A stretch of 64,000 nucleotides of DNA, from positions 62,001-126,000 of the forward strand of contig CANHCQ010000004.1 in the NCBI GenBank assembly GCA_947459215.1, given 5' to 3'. The stretch is from Phycisphaerales bacterium (GTDB lineage Bacteria; Planctomycetota; Phycisphaerae; Phycisphaerales; UBA1924). A model generated the notes under the pieces. It saw only the letters and a program-made list of their open reading frames with translations. It was not told where the DNA came from and did no database searches. The position numbers and the translations under genes were made by a program. Below, one piece after another: positions 1 through 11,589 of this stretch. Position 1 is the first letter of the stretch. Each line of letters begins with the position of its first letter.

Positions 1-2952
<2,952 letters not shown>

Positions 2953-3121
2953 CGAAGTCCTTTCGAGCGATGGATAGCCGACCGCAGCGACAGAATCGCC
3001 ACAGGGAGTCATACCCCGACCTGTTTTACAAGCCTCGAGTGATCACGCCGTTGAGTAAGGGAGCCAAAGTTCGCCGCGAGTTGCCCGTTGACCGCTGTGT
3101 CCGGCGGATGCCGAACCTTTA

Positions 3122-3127
3122 AGTATA
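3122..3127 (-). promoter_or_regulatory. Candidate -10 box for rpoB
   Basis: TATACT on the minus strand, about 170 bases upstream of the rpoB start codon. No convincing -35 hexamer is seen at 16-18 bases. The surrounding 295-base gap (2953-3247) is AT-rich in places and shows no gene. Confidence 0.35.
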
Positions 3128-3159
3128 GTCCCCCACGAGATCAACCGTCCCAACGTTCG

Positions 3160-3180
3160 CAAGCCCCGCTTGAGTTTTTT
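3160..3180 (+). terminator. Small hairpin followed by six T
   Basis: CAAGC, a three-base loop and GCTTG, followed by AG and a T6 run on the plus strand. It has the shape of a weak intrinsic terminator, but no plus-strand gene ends just before it, so its role is unclear. Confidence 0.25.
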
Positions 3181-3247
3181 GTCGAAGTTTCGCGCCGATC
3201 GGAATCCGGTTGGACACCTACCAAAAACAGATCGAATTGCAAAGATC

Positions 3248-3877
3248 TTATGTTTGTGTTATATTCGGATACTTCGGCCAGCCGTACGCCACCTGTGGAT
3301 ACTTCTTCCCGCCCAGCGTCAGCTCACACTCCCCCACCACCGAGCCGCCGAGTTTCCGGTAGAACCCCCGGGCGTTGCTGTTGTCCTTCAGCACCCACAG
3401 CACAAGCGCGGCGTCGGGCATCTTCTTCTTGGCAGCGTCAATGAACGCCCCGAACAATTGCCGCCCCACTCCTCTTCGCTGGGCCGTCGGCTCGACGTGG
3501 ATTGCGAAGAGCTCTATGGCGTACTTCTTGGGCACCTCCGGCGGCACGGGGTCCCCCGCCGCGGTCTTTTCCCGGGTCGGCCCGCCGCGGACCATGCCGA
3601 CGATGGTCTTGGTGGGCCGCTTCTTGCCCTCGGCGGGGGGCACGGTCATTTCCGCGACCAGGAACGCCGAGCGATCGAGGTTGGGATTCTGGGCCGCATC
3701 GAAGTGGCGCCCGTGATACCCCGCGATGCCCTCGACGGTGAGCCCATCAAGGAAATCATCGGCGAGCAGCCTCCGATACGCGGCATGCCACGCCGCAAGC
3801 TGCAACCGCGCGACGTCGGTCATGTCAGCCATCGTCGCAGGTCGAACAGCAATCACATCCCGCGGCCTCTGGTACAT
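3248..3877 (-). CDS. GNAT family N-acetyltransferase
   Basis: 209-residue acetyltransferase of the GNAT superfamily, which transfers an acetyl group from acetyl-CoA; the substrate is unknown. The acetyl-CoA pyrophosphate-binding motif A is visible as VEPTAQRRGVGRQLF near residue 135, followed by the motif B region ending NSNARGFYRKLG. The start is placed at 3877 (MYQRPRDV) because a TACGCT hexamer lies exactly six bases before it, as for a leaderless transcript. Longer in-frame starts exist upstream but would run into the divergent gene at 3936. The family is secure, the exact start is not. Confidence 0.85.
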   Translation of the reverse strand: MYQRPRDVIAVRPATMADMTDVARLQLAAWHAAYRRLLADDFLDGLTVEGIAGYHGRHFDAAQNPNLDRSAFLVAEMTVPPAEGKKRPTKTIVGMVRGGPTREKTAAGDPVPPEVPKKYAIELFAIHVEPTAQRRGVGRQLFGAFIDAAKKKMPDAALVLWVLKDNSNARGFYRKLGGSVVGECELTLGGKKYPQVAYGWPKYPNITQT

Positions 3878-3883
3878 CACAAC

Positions 3884-3929
3884 AGCGTACCGCGCCGGCG
3901 AACCACGGGCGTCCACCATTTCGTACGCT
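3884..3929. promoter_or_regulatory. Divergent pair of leaderless-type -10 boxes (TACGCT)
   Basis: TACGCT lies on the minus strand at 3884-3889, six bases before the ATG at 3877. TACGCT also lies on the plus strand at 3924-3929, six bases before the ATG at 3936. The two divergent genes therefore appear to be transcribed from their start codons out of a 58-base gap. Confidence 0.55.
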
Positions 3930-3935
3930 GCCCAT

Positions 3936-5543
3936 ATGGCCGCCTGGCTCTTCACCGCCGCCGCGTGGATGCTCGTGCTCGCGGGAGTCTTCATCGCCTG
4001 GCGCTTCGGCTGGCGTGACCCGGGCAAGGGGACGCGGCGGTGTCCGAAGTGTGGCTACGACATGACCGCAACCAGCGGGCTTCGGTGCTCGGAGTGCGGG
4101 CATGAGGCGGCGTCGGAGAAGCGGCTGCGGCGTCGGCGGATCCGCCGCCGTTGGATCGTGATCGGTGCGATGGTCGCGCTGGTGAGCTGGTTTCCGTTCA
4201 AGTGGCCGGAGTATGAGCGGCTGCGTCCGCTGGGTGATGCATGGCTGGCGTTTCTTCCCAGGACCTCGCTCGCGGCTGGATGGCCGCTGCTGTTGCGATG
4301 GAAGATCGCATCTGCGTCGCACCCCTCGGCCTGGTGGGCGATTCCGAACGCAATCGGCTATCTCAACGTATCTTCGCTGATCGAGACGAAGCGGTTGTGG
4401 GCATGGCAAGAGTGGCTCAAGCTCCGAAGCTGCGCGGTCGTGTTTCGGTCCAGCACCGAGACGCAGGAGATCACGACGGCGACCGACCTGATGCGATTCG
4501 CGAGCGAGCATCCGACTTGGCTCATCGATGCGTACATGGAGCGACTCGTTGATCCTACCCGCAATCTGGGAGTTGGATGGTCCGATGCGTTCATTGCCAT
4601 CGAAACGAAACTCGACCACAAGTGGGCAACACCGCTGTTGCACGCTTTCGAGAAGCAGGAGTATCTCCTCAGGTCGTTTGATCGAGGACTGTTCTGGTTG
4701 TCGACGACAGGCGTCGAGATGGACTCGCTGGTACCGCTGCTCTCTCGCAACTCATTGGGCCGAGAGACCAAGATCTCGCTCGCTTCGAGTCTCGCATACG
4801 GGAACATCACGCAGACGTCTCGTCGAGAGGTCGCCCGGCTGTTGGCGCGTCAGAACTCCTTCGGGGTTCCAACCCTACTTCCGTTGCACATCGCGCGGAT
4901 CAACGCCCCAGACGCCGAAACGATTCGACCGCTGTCGGCGGCGATCAAAGCTGGCGATGTCTACGCCTCGATTCTCGCGTGCGCCAGCGTTGCAGAAGCG
5001 GGCGTTTACGAGCCCACGGTTGCGGAGTCTCTGCGGGAAGTTGCCGGCGGCCCCGATCGACCGAATCGGCGTGCCGCCCGCCTTGCCCTCGCGACCCTCG
5101 CCGGCGACGACGTGGCCGTCCGCGACGAGGCGTCCGCGCTGATCGGCTTTCTCCGAACCGAGAAGTCACGGGACAAACGCATGTACGAAGTGACCGTGCT
5201 GTACGAGTTCGCGCGTCGCAGGCTGCTGGCCCATGATCTCGCGATTGAAGGGCTGGTCGCGGTGGTCGATGCGGAACAACAGGACAACTGGATGGATGTC
5301 GGAAACGCCGGGGCGTGCTTGGTCGAGCATCGCGCCGACGTGCACCCGGGCGTCCGCGCTCTTCTCCGCCGCCAGATCGAGCTGGAGTCAAGCGCCGGGT
5401 ACTTCACTCTCTTGGCGTACATCAAGCGAGGGGACGCGCCCCGCGAAGTGCTCGACGCGAGACGCCGCTTCTTCATGGCACGCCCCGAGCCGCAACGCTC
5501 CCGGGGCTTGCGCGACCTCGGGGCTGTCCGCCCGAGCGACTAA
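3936..5543 (+). CDS. Zinc-ribbon membrane protein of unknown function
   Basis: 535 residues. An N-terminal transmembrane helix (about residues 2-22) is followed by a zinc ribbon of two CxxC knuckles (CPKCGYD and CSECG, about residues 34-55). A basic Arg-rich stretch and a second transmembrane helix (VIGAMVALVSW) come next, then about 400 residues of mostly helical sequence with a possible HEAT-like character. This architecture is common in planctomycete unknown proteins; I do not recognise a function. The start at 3936 is supported by the TACGCT six bases upstream. The 3' end overlaps rsmD convergently by four bases. Confidence 0.75.
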   Translation: MAAWLFTAAAWMLVLAGVFIAWRFGWRDPGKGTRRCPKCGYDMTATSGLRCSECGHEAASEKRLRRRRIRRRWIVIGAMVALVSWFPFKWPEYERLRPLGDAWLAFLPRTSLAAGWPLLLRWKIASASHPSAWWAIPNAIGYLNVSSLIETKRLWAWQEWLKLRSCAVVFRSSTETQEITTATDLMRFASEHPTWLIDAYMERLVDPTRNLGVGWSDAFIAIETKLDHKWATPLLHAFEKQEYLLRSFDRGLFWLSTTGVEMDSLVPLLSRNSLGRETKISLASSLAYGNITQTSRREVARLLARQNSFGVPTLLPLHIARINAPDAETIRPLSAAIKAGDVYASILACASVAEAGVYEPTVAESLREVAGGPDRPNRRAARLALATLAGDDVAVRDEASALIGFLRTEKSRDKRMYEVTVLYEFARRRLLAHDLAIEGLVAVVDAEQQDNWMDVGNAGACLVEHRADVHPGVRALLRRQIELESSAGYFTLLAYIKRGDAPREVLDARRRFFMARPEPQRSRGLRDLGAVRPSD

Positions 5544-6535
5544 CTCCCCCGCATATACAAATGCACCGCCGTCGTCCCGTACGGGTGCGTCTCCGGTCCC
5601 TTCAAGCCCTCGATCTTCAGGTCCACCGGCTGCTTCGCCGGCTTGGCCGCCGCCGCGGCGATTTCTTCGGCGGTCTGCGGCTCGATCACGTTCCCGAACT
5701 CGTCGAGTTCCAGTTCTTCCCAGGCGGCGTCGAATGGGCCGGGTTCGTCCGGGCTTTCCAGTTCGGCCTCGAACGCGGCTTCGTTCAGCTTTCCGCCACG
5801 AGACACCTTGGGCGGCAGGCCGCCGGGCGACGCGGTGTTTCGTGCCGCACCACCACCTCCGGCTCCATGCCCTCCCACGTCGGGCGTGCCGCGCTTCTTC
5901 ACGCTGCGGCGGGATTCGAGTTCGATCGCCTCGTGCCACGCGCCCTTCTTGACGTGGGGCTCGTCCTTCTTGCGTTTCTTGAGCCACTTGCCCTGGCGCG
6001 TGCCGCTTGGGCCGAGTTCGTCGGGGTTGGGCTGATCGAGCGGCACGTCAAGAAAGAACGGCCAGGGTGTGCGGAGCACGATGAAGCCGTCGGGGTTCAG
6101 GTTCGCCGCGAGCTGTTGCATGGCGCTGGTGATGCGGCGCCAGCCGAGCGGATCGCGGATGAGCGGATAGGGCGGATCAAGGAAGACGATCTGGACCGGG
6201 CTTGGGCAACGTGCGATCGCGCCCATGCCGAGCGCATCGCCGACGACGACCTCGCACTTGTCCTGCACGCCGAACTGCTCGACGTTCTTGCGCAGCAACG
6301 CGGCGATCTGCTTGTTCTGCTCGACCAGGACGGCGTGGCTGGCGCCGCGGCTGATGGCCTCGAGCCCGATGGCGCCGGTGCCGGCGAAGGCGTCGAAGAT
6401 CGCGTTGCCCTCGACGTGCCCGCGGAGGAGCATGAAGACCGATTCCTTGACGCGGTCGGGGATCGGCCGCGTGATCTCCGCGTCGGGGGGCGTGAACAGT
6501 TTCCGGGAGCGGAACTCACCGGCGATGATGCGCAT
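5540..6535 (-). CDS. rsmD: 16S rRNA (guanine966-N2)-methyltransferase RsmD with long C-terminal extension
   Basis: Methylates G966 of 16S rRNA using S-adenosylmethionine. The first 190 or so residues are a typical RsmD: start MRIIAGEFRSRKL, SAM-binding FDAFAGTGAIGLEA near residue 48 and the catalytic DPPY motif near residue 123. RsmD is usually about 180-200 residues; here a further 140 residues of charged, low-complexity sequence (Lys-rich, then Gly, then acidic and Ala-rich) follow, with no recognised domain. The start at 6535 has TACCCT five bases upstream. It is convergent with, and overlaps, the zinc-ribbon gene by four bases. Confidence 0.93.
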   Translation of the reverse strand: MRIIAGEFRSRKLFTPPDAEITRPIPDRVKESVFMLLRGHVEGNAIFDAFAGTGAIGLEAISRGASHAVLVEQNKQIAALLRKNVEQFGVQDKCEVVVGDALGMGAIARCPSPVQIVFLDPPYPLIRDPLGWRRITSAMQQLAANLNPDGFIVLRTPWPFFLDVPLDQPNPDELGPSGTRQGKWLKKRKKDEPHVKKGAWHEAIELESRRSVKKRGTPDVGGHGAGGGGAARNTASPGGLPPKVSRGGKLNEAAFEAELESPDEPGPFDAAWEELELDEFGNVIEPQTAEEIAAAAAKPAKQPVDLKIEGLKGPETHPYGTTAVHLYMRGS

Positions 6536-6540
6536 GGGGA

Positions 6541-6680
6541 AGGGTAGAGGGGAAATGGCAGATCGCAAATAGCAAAGAGCAAATGGCAAAGGGCCAAATC
6601 AAGGCAGCCCGGAACGGACGTCGCTCGCTCCTTCATTTGCCATTTGGCGCTTTGCTATTCGCCCTTTCGCTCTGCGCGCG
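6541..6680. repeat. Palindromic intergenic repeat, AAATGGC/GGCCAAA family, copy 1
   Basis: An imperfect inverted repeat. The left arm (about 6562-6590, containing AATAGCAAAGAGCAAATGGC) pairs with the right arm (about 6633-6663, containing GCCATTTGGCGCTTTGCTAT). The centre holds GGGCCAAATCAAGGCA (6591-6606) and CGGACGTC, both repeated exactly in the copy near 30000. Short open frames across it are considered spurious. Confidence 0.6.
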
Positions 6681-6929
6681 CCGACGCGAGGGCAGGTTAT
6701 GAATCTGCTCCTCGTGTGCACCCCGGGCGGAAACACGTGAAATCGGAGGGTGCCGTCGGCGCCTCTCTCCATGCTGTTGTCCGAAGACTCGGGCGGTAGG
6801 ACGAGACACTCCTCTAGCGAAGTGGCATCATCCAACGAGTCTTCGGCATGAGCCGAAGGGGCGTCGCTTGTGGCGACTGGGTTCGAGACCGCGCGGCGTT
6901 CGTGCCGCGGGCTCGTTCAAATGCCGGCG
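6681..6929. other. Gene-free stretch with stacked palindromes
   Basis: Contains CCGAAGACTCG (6781-6791) with its exact complement at 6836-6846, the hairpin CTTCGGC-ATGA-GCCGAAG (6841-6858), GTCGC/GCGAC (6863-6877) and CGCGGC/GCCGCG (6892-6909). It lies beyond the 3' end of the minus-strand gene at 6930 and may end its transcript. No convincing gene was seen. Confidence 0.45.
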
Positions 6930-7571
6930 TTACTTCGCCAGCGCATCGACCGAGTACGTCATGAAGGGCGGGTTCTCCAGCCCGGTGACGACTCGCCAGA
7001 ACGGCTCGCCGAACTCGTCGGAGAGCCAGGAACCGAACGGGCCGCGCTCGTCCTTGGCGACCTCGGCGAGCAAGGGCCCGCCGACGAACACCGCGCGGTG
7101 GATCAGAAGAAGGTCATCGGACACGTACTCCGCCTCGGCGGCGACGCCGGCGATGGCGTCAACGAGTTTGGCGAAGACCAAGGGCTCGTTACGGAGCAAG
7201 AGGTCGGCGTCGTGCCAGACGTAGTAGCGGAACTTGGTCGCGGGCTTGCCGCGGACGACCATGCGATTGCGGAGCAGGGCCGCGACGCCGCCGGGGCCGT
7301 CGATGCGGCGATCAAGCAGCGGGCCGGGGACGGCACGCTCAAGCTGGTAACAGAAGGAATCAAGGTCGGTGATGAAGCGGCCGTAGAACGAACAAACTTC
7401 GGTGTCTCGCTGCATTCCAAGGAACTGCCCGAGGCTGGTTGCGAACTGCAGCCGCCGAGCGGGGAATTCGCTGGTAGCGACGAGATGGTGCTCGTCGAGC
7501 AGCTGAGTGACGTCGGGCTGCCAGTCGGCGACCAGCAGAGGCGATTCGGGTTGTCGAGACAGTGCGCTCAT
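6930..7571 (-). CDS. Conserved-looking hypothetical protein
   Basis: 213 residues from the ATG at 7571 (MSALSRQPES), which follows a purine-rich GGGAG. It is a soluble protein with regular amphipathic composition and no signal peptide or transmembrane segment. Residues such as YYVWHDADLLLR and the ending NPPFMTYSVDALAK read as real coding sequence, not a shadow frame. I do not recognise the family. It stands alone, with a repeat-filled gap on one side and a 488-base gap on the other. Confidence 0.6.
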   Translation of the reverse strand: MSALSRQPESPLLVADWQPDVTQLLDEHHLVATSEFPARRLQFATSLGQFLGMQRDTEVCSFYGRFITDLDSFCYQLERAVPGPLLDRRIDGPGGVAALLRNRMVVRGKPATKFRYYVWHDADLLLRNEPLVFAKLVDAIAGVAAEAEYVSDDLLLIHRAVFVGGPLLAEVAKDERGPFGSWLSDEFGEPFWRVVTGLENPPFMTYSVDALAK

Positions 7572-8059
7572 CGCTCTCCCATCTCGCGCAGTCACAGCGG
7601 TGACGAGCACCGCTCGCTGCGTGCAGCAGATGTCCGCCCGCCGTCCCGATGAAGGAAGAGCGAGCGTCTACACCACTGCATGTCCACACCACCGCCCGGC
7701 ACGCGCCGCGCGGCATGTGGACACACCGATACCGCGGCCGGTTTCCCGGCAACGGACGCACCACAACTGGAACCCCGTTGGCCCGCACGCACCACATCGC
7801 GCAGCGGGACTGCAAGTCGCGGCCTCTGACCACCCCAAATGTGCCTCACGAACCCCGCCCGCACCACCCGCATGTCCGGTTTTGGCCGCGAAAGTTGCGC
7901 AGACGGATCTTTTGGGGCCGCCGAGCATTCCGTTCCCGGACCCGGCCACCGCCTCCAAACGACCTGAATACCCTATCATAATACAAACCATTCCCACCAA
8001 GAAACGACGCTATTGTGTCTGCCGAGGGCTCGAGGGGTGCATGAATCGAGGAATCCAAC
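7572..8059. other. 488-base gap upstream of a LuxR-type gene
   Basis: No gene recognised; the open frames here lack sensible composition. The only clear signal is a short AT-rich island near 7965-7990 holding TATCAT (7974-7979) on the plus strand, about 80 bases before the regulator start. The opposite strand of the same island reads TTCTTG, 17 bases, TATGAT, so it could fire either way. Confidence 0.35.
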
Positions 8060-8845
8060 GTGTTCAGTGACACCAATGGTGCGGCCACCACTCTTGACGC
8101 TCTTGAACAGGTCGCAGCGCTGCCAGCGGTGCCCACCCGTGATTGGTGTCAGCGCAGCGCCGAAGCACTCGCCCACGTGATCGGACCGAAGGGCGGCCGG
8201 TCCGTGTTTGCCGTCGGCGTCGGTAGCGTCCGCGACAACCTCGAGTGCCTTGATGCGGTCGGCGTGCACAGCGCCGACGCAGCGACTCAGACCCACGTTG
8301 AACACAGCCTGGCCCGCAACACACCGACGGGCCGGCGGCCGAGCGGTCAGACCGAGCTTTCGATTGTCGGATCCTCGGAGATGGCTCGCTCCGATTCCTG
8401 GCTCCGCTCGCCCCTGATGCGTGTGATCGCCTCGCAGGGCATGATCGGGCTCGTCCTGGGTTTCGGACTGATTGTCAGCGGCGATCCCGGAAGGCTGCTC
8501 TGGATCTTCAGCGCCGGTGAGGCCGCGAACGAATCGCGGATCGGAGGCGACGCGTCGTTCATCATGGTCGTGCTGCTCGCGTTGCTGCGGCGCTCCCGCC
8601 TCGCGCTGGGCGTCAATGCGAGCGAACGGATCGAGTGGATCAGCGATCGCGAATACGAAACCCTCGGGCACATCGTCCGCGGCCTCAGCGTGCGTGAGAT
8701 TGCCGAACAGACCGGGCGCAGCGCCCACACTGTCCACGACCACGTCAAGAGCCTGCACCGAAAGCTCCGCGCCAACAGCCGGGGCGAGCTGGTCGCTCGC
8801 GCGCTTGGACATCTGCCGCTCAACACGTCACCGCCACGATCCTGA
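8060..8845 (+). CDS. LuxR-type HTH transcriptional regulator
   Basis: 261 residues. The C-terminal 60 residues form a LuxR/FixJ DNA-binding helix-turn-helix: ISDREYETLGHIVRGLSVREIA, then SAHTVHDHVKSLHRKL and SRGELVARAL. About 190 residues precede it, with a hydrophobic core (near VIASQGMIGLVLGFG and SFIMVVLLALLRRSRLALG) that resembles a buried GAF-like sensor fold better than a membrane segment. There is no receiver domain with a phosphorylatable Asp. The start is GTG at 8060, preceded by GAGGA at a proper distance. No adjacent target operon is obvious. Confidence 0.8.
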   Translation: MFSDTNGAATTLDALEQVAALPAVPTRDWCQRSAEALAHVIGPKGGRSVFAVGVGSVRDNLECLDAVGVHSADAATQTHVEHSLARNTPTGRRPSGQTELSIVGSSEMARSDSWLRSPLMRVIASQGMIGLVLGFGLIVSGDPGRLLWIFSAGEAANESRIGGDASFIMVVLLALLRRSRLALGVNASERIEWISDREYETLGHIVRGLSVREIAEQTGRSAHTVHDHVKSLHRKLRANSRGELVARALGHLPLNTSPPRS

Positions 8846-8854
8846 CGGCGGGCG

Positions 8855-9544
8855 TTACTTGCCTTCCGCGGCGGCCACTGCACGTTTTCGCATCATCTCC
8901 GCGGCACGCTGCTCGATCTTCCGCGCCAGCCGCTCCGCCAGCGGCGGATCGTCCGAGATCGCCTCTTCAAACGAACCAGGGAACGGCAGGGTCGGATCGG
9001 TCGTGCCTGTGGTCAAATAGACGGAGCGGGTGTTGGGGCGCACGCCGTAGGTGTGGATGCGTTCCACCACCACGACGACGCGTGCCACCGTCTCCTGAGG
9101 CGATTCGATCAGGTCGGCCGCGAGGGGACGGACACCGCTGATCGCGATCTCGTTGCGGCGTGCATCGGCGATGACACCGGCGTCCGCGGCGGGATCGGCC
9201 GAAGCCGTCGCGGCGGGCGTGAAGGTGATCTCCACGCGACGCTGCTGCTTGTTGAGTGTGTCTTCCCACTCCTGGCTGAACTTACTCTGCTCGGTATCCC
9301 AGGGCGTGAACAGGCCACCGGTCGTCTTCGCTGTGGTCGTGATCACTCCCGAACGCGCGTCCACGCGCGACAGCGTGAAGCGATAGTCCGCCAGCACGTC
9401 GCGGGCCGCTTCGAACGTGAGGGCGTAGTCATCCGAGGCGACGCGGAACTCGGGACGACCCGAACTGGAGCACCCGCCCAGCATGCAGGTCACCACGCTC
9501 GCCAGGAGACATGCAATCACGATATTCAGAACGCTGCGGAGCAT
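8855..9544 (-). CDS. Lipoprotein of unknown function
   Basis: 229 residues. The N-terminus is a lipoprotein signal peptide: a hydrophobic stretch, then the lipobox LGGC near residue 22-25. The mature part begins SSSGRPEF and contains a YRFTLSRVDARSGVITT-like segment typical of small periplasmic planctomycete lipoproteins. It is the last gene of the pyrB run, 22 bases after pyrB, yet it has its own TACGCT hexamer (9551-9556) exactly six bases before the ATG, so it may also be transcribed separately. No function is assigned. Confidence 0.7.
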   Translation of the reverse strand: MLRSVLNIVIACLLASVVTCMLGGCSSSGRPEFRVASDDYALTFEAARDVLADYRFTLSRVDARSGVITTTAKTTGGLFTPWDTEQSKFSQEWEDTLNKQQRRVEITFTPAATASADPAADAGVIADARRNEIAISGVRPLAADLIESPQETVARVVVVVERIHTYGVRPNTRSVYLTTGTTDPTLPFPGSFEEAISDDPPLAERLARKIEQRAAEMMRKRAVAAAEGK

Positions 9545-9566
9545 CGCCAGAGCGTAGCAAAGTCCA

Positions 9567-10673
9567 TCAGGCGGACGCGGCGGCACAGGCCTCCAGCACC
9601 GCCATCCGCACGCCCACGCCCACCGACACCTGCCGCAGGATCACGCTCCGCGGCCCGTCGGCGACTTCGGGGTCGAGCTCCAGCCCGCGGTTGATCGGTC
9701 CCGGGTGCATCACGATCGCCCCGGCCTTCATCCGCTCCGCCCGTGCGGCCGTCATGCCAAAGAACGAGCGATACTCGCGGATCGACGCGATTGACGGCGA
9801 GTTCTTGCTCGCACCTTCCCCACCACCGCCGTGGCGCTCAAACTGCACCCGCAGCATCATCACGGCATCGGCCTCGGGCAGTACGGCATCAAAGTCCTGG
9901 CTTACCCGCACCAGCCCCGCGCCCGGGCCGCTCTCGGCCAGCGACTCGAGGCTCCTGGGCGCCAAACCCGCCGGGCCGACACACACCACGTCCGCCCCCA
10001 GAGCCGTCAAACCCGCGATGTTGGACCGAGCCACCCGCGATGAGACGATGTCACCGACGATGGCGACGGTCAGGCCACGGAGATCAAAGTCGTCCAGCCG
10101 TCCCGTCGCCTCGGCGAGCGTGTAGACGTCGAGCAACCCCTGCGTCGGATGCTCGTGCCTCCCGTCGCCGGCGTTCACGACCGGGCAACGGACGTTCTTG
10201 GCGATCAGCCCCGCCGCACCGCCCTGCCGCGCGCGGATGACCAGCGCATGCACACCCATCGCCTCGACGTTGCGGGCGGTGTCGATCAGCGTCTCGCCTT
10301 TGGTCACGCTGCTGAACGCGCCGAGCAGGTTGGAAACATGGGCCCGGAGCCGATGGGCCGCGGTCGTAAAGCTCGTCCGCGTTCGCGTCGAATCCTCAAA
10401 GAACAGGTTGGCGATCGTGGTCCCCGCCAGCGTCGAGTCGGTCACGTCGGTCGTGATGTCGACCCGACCGCGGCTGGCCAGCAGCAATGCCCGAATCTGA
10501 GCCGCGGACACGCCCTGCAGCCCGATCAGGTCCTTGCTCTGCCACCGCTCCGCCCCACCGCTCCCACCACTCCCACCGCCACCCGCGCCGGGCACACCCC
10601 GCTTCAACGCACGAACGCCCTTGCTCCGACCCTTCGACGGCCCCTTCGACGGCACTGGACGCGTGGCTGGCAT
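9567..10673 (-). CDS. pyrB: Aspartate carbamoyltransferase catalytic subunit
   Basis: Condenses carbamoyl phosphate with aspartate, the committed step of pyrimidine synthesis. Key signatures are the carbamoyl-phosphate site FFEDSTRTRTSF (about residues 92-103), HEHPTQGLLD (about 174) and MHPGPINRGLE (about 322). 368 residues, against about 310 for typical catalytic chains. The excess is an N-terminal basic, repetitive extension (PSKGPSKGRSKG) joined by a flexible linker (GAGGGGSGGSGG). No pyrI regulatory subunit is adjacent. TACGAT (10680-10685) lies six bases before the ATG. It is third in a four-gene minus-strand run. Confidence 0.95.
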   Translation of the reverse strand: MPATRPVPSKGPSKGRSKGVRALKRGVPGAGGGGSGGSGGAERWQSKDLIGLQGVSAAQIRALLLASRGRVDITTDVTDSTLAGTTIANLFFEDSTRTRTSFTTAAHRLRAHVSNLLGAFSSVTKGETLIDTARNVEAMGVHALVIRARQGGAAGLIAKNVRCPVVNAGDGRHEHPTQGLLDVYTLAEATGRLDDFDLRGLTVAIVGDIVSSRVARSNIAGLTALGADVVCVGPAGLAPRSLESLAESGPGAGLVRVSQDFDAVLPEADAVMMLRVQFERHGGGGEGASKNSPSIASIREYRSFFGMTAARAERMKAGAIVMHPGPINRGLELDPEVADGPRSVILRQVSVGVGVRMAVLEACAAASA

Positions 10674-10706
10674 GTCCTCATCGTATCGCCCGGTCCGAAG
10701 GTGTCG

Positions 10707-10928
10707 CTACTTCACGAACGAGTCCGTGAACCGCCGGATCGGCGGGACGATCAGCAACGCCGACGGGAACGCGATCAGCCACGCGATCAGCATGCTTCGA
10801 AGCCAGCGCGACACCAGGTGGCCATCGACCCCGAAGTGCACGAGCGTCATCGCCAGCGACATGATCGCCGCCATCGCGCCCGACAGCACCAGCACGAACA
10901 GCACATTGGCCCCTCGTCGGGAGAGCAT
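10707..10928 (-). CDS. DUF2798 family small membrane protein
   Basis: 73 residues with two transmembrane helices (about 8-30 and 42-62) and a positively charged end. The arrangement, with Arg-Gly-Ala-Asn at the start, a helix containing SGAMAAIMSLAMT and a second helix before a PPI motif, matches the small DUF2798 family of inner-membrane proteins of unknown role. It lies 33 bases before pyrB and 46 bases after the upstream gene, so probably in one transcript. Confidence 0.75.
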   Translation of the reverse strand: MLSRRGANVLFVLVLSGAMAAIMSLAMTLVHFGVDGHLVSRWLRSMLIAWLIAFPSALLIVPPIRRFTDSFVK

Positions 10929-10974
10929 CGCAAAGTATCGGCGCTCCGTCCGCGATCGCTTGACGCCGCGGAAC

Positions 10975-11484
10975 TCACATCGTCACGCGGACCACCCGCC
11001 ACGACGCGGCCTTCCAGAACTCGGGCGAAGGCACGGGCATCTTCCCAACCGTGAACACCGGCAGCGCCGAACCATCCCAACGCACCGCTCGCCGATCAAA
11101 GAAGTCTTCATCCACCGAACGTCGATCAACCGAGCACAGCTTCAGAACCGTCGCCGGTACCAGCCCGGCACCCGGGACGCACGGAGCCTCCGCCATGCAC
11201 TCCAATCGCGGCGGCTCCGCCGATGCCGCCCCGGCGTCAACCGTTTTCGCCCGCTCGGCCAGCGCAAGCAGCGTCGAAGCCGTCGCCGCGGCGTCTTGCA
11301 CGCGCCCGATGTACGCCGACGCCGCCTCCGCCAGCGAACGTCCGCAACGCAGGTACTCGTTCGCCCGCATGACCCACTGCAGCACCTGCATCGACTCATC
11401 GCCCGCGGGCGGACGCCGCGCCGCTCCCGCGTACCCGAAGGCCGCGACGGCGAGTGCTGCGAGGATGACACGACGGAGCGTCAT
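10975..11484 (-). CDS. Secreted hypothetical protein
   Basis: 169 residues with a Sec-type signal peptide (MTLRRVILAALAVAAFGYAG, cleavage near residue 21-23). The mature part has four cysteines that could form disulfides and no known domain. The ATG at 11484 has a strong Shine-Dalgarno (GGAGG). First gene of the minus-strand run that ends with the lipoprotein at 8855, and divergent from the phosphoesterase. Confidence 0.6.
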   Translation of the reverse strand: MTLRRVILAALAVAAFGYAGAARRPPAGDESMQVLQWVMRANEYLRCGRSLAEAASAYIGRVQDAAATASTLLALAERAKTVDAGAASAEPPRLECMAEAPCVPGAGLVPATVLKLCSVDRRSVDEDFFDRRAVRWDGSALPVFTVGKMPVPSPEFWKAASWRVVRVTM

Positions 11485-11589
11485 GCCTCCAGAGGATGTT
11501 CCTCGAATGCCTCTCCGTCGCCACTTGCCGGAAAATCACGCCGTACCAATCCCAAAATCTCCCGATCTTGCCCGCTTCGACCGGCGAAG

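Noticed and set aside
6599..6835. Possible 78-residue minus-strand gene
   Set aside because: It spans the AAATGGC palindrome and one arm of a perfect inverted repeat; no ribosome site and no protein-like pattern.
6863..6915. tRNA-like GGTTCGAGACC stretch
   Set aside because: The flanking bases do not form a T-arm, anticodon arm or acceptor stem; it fits simple adjacent hairpins better.
7592..7873. Minus-strand open frames in the gap before the LuxR-type gene
   Set aside because: Arg/Gly/Ser-rich translations with no start signal or domain; ordinary open frames of GC-rich DNA.
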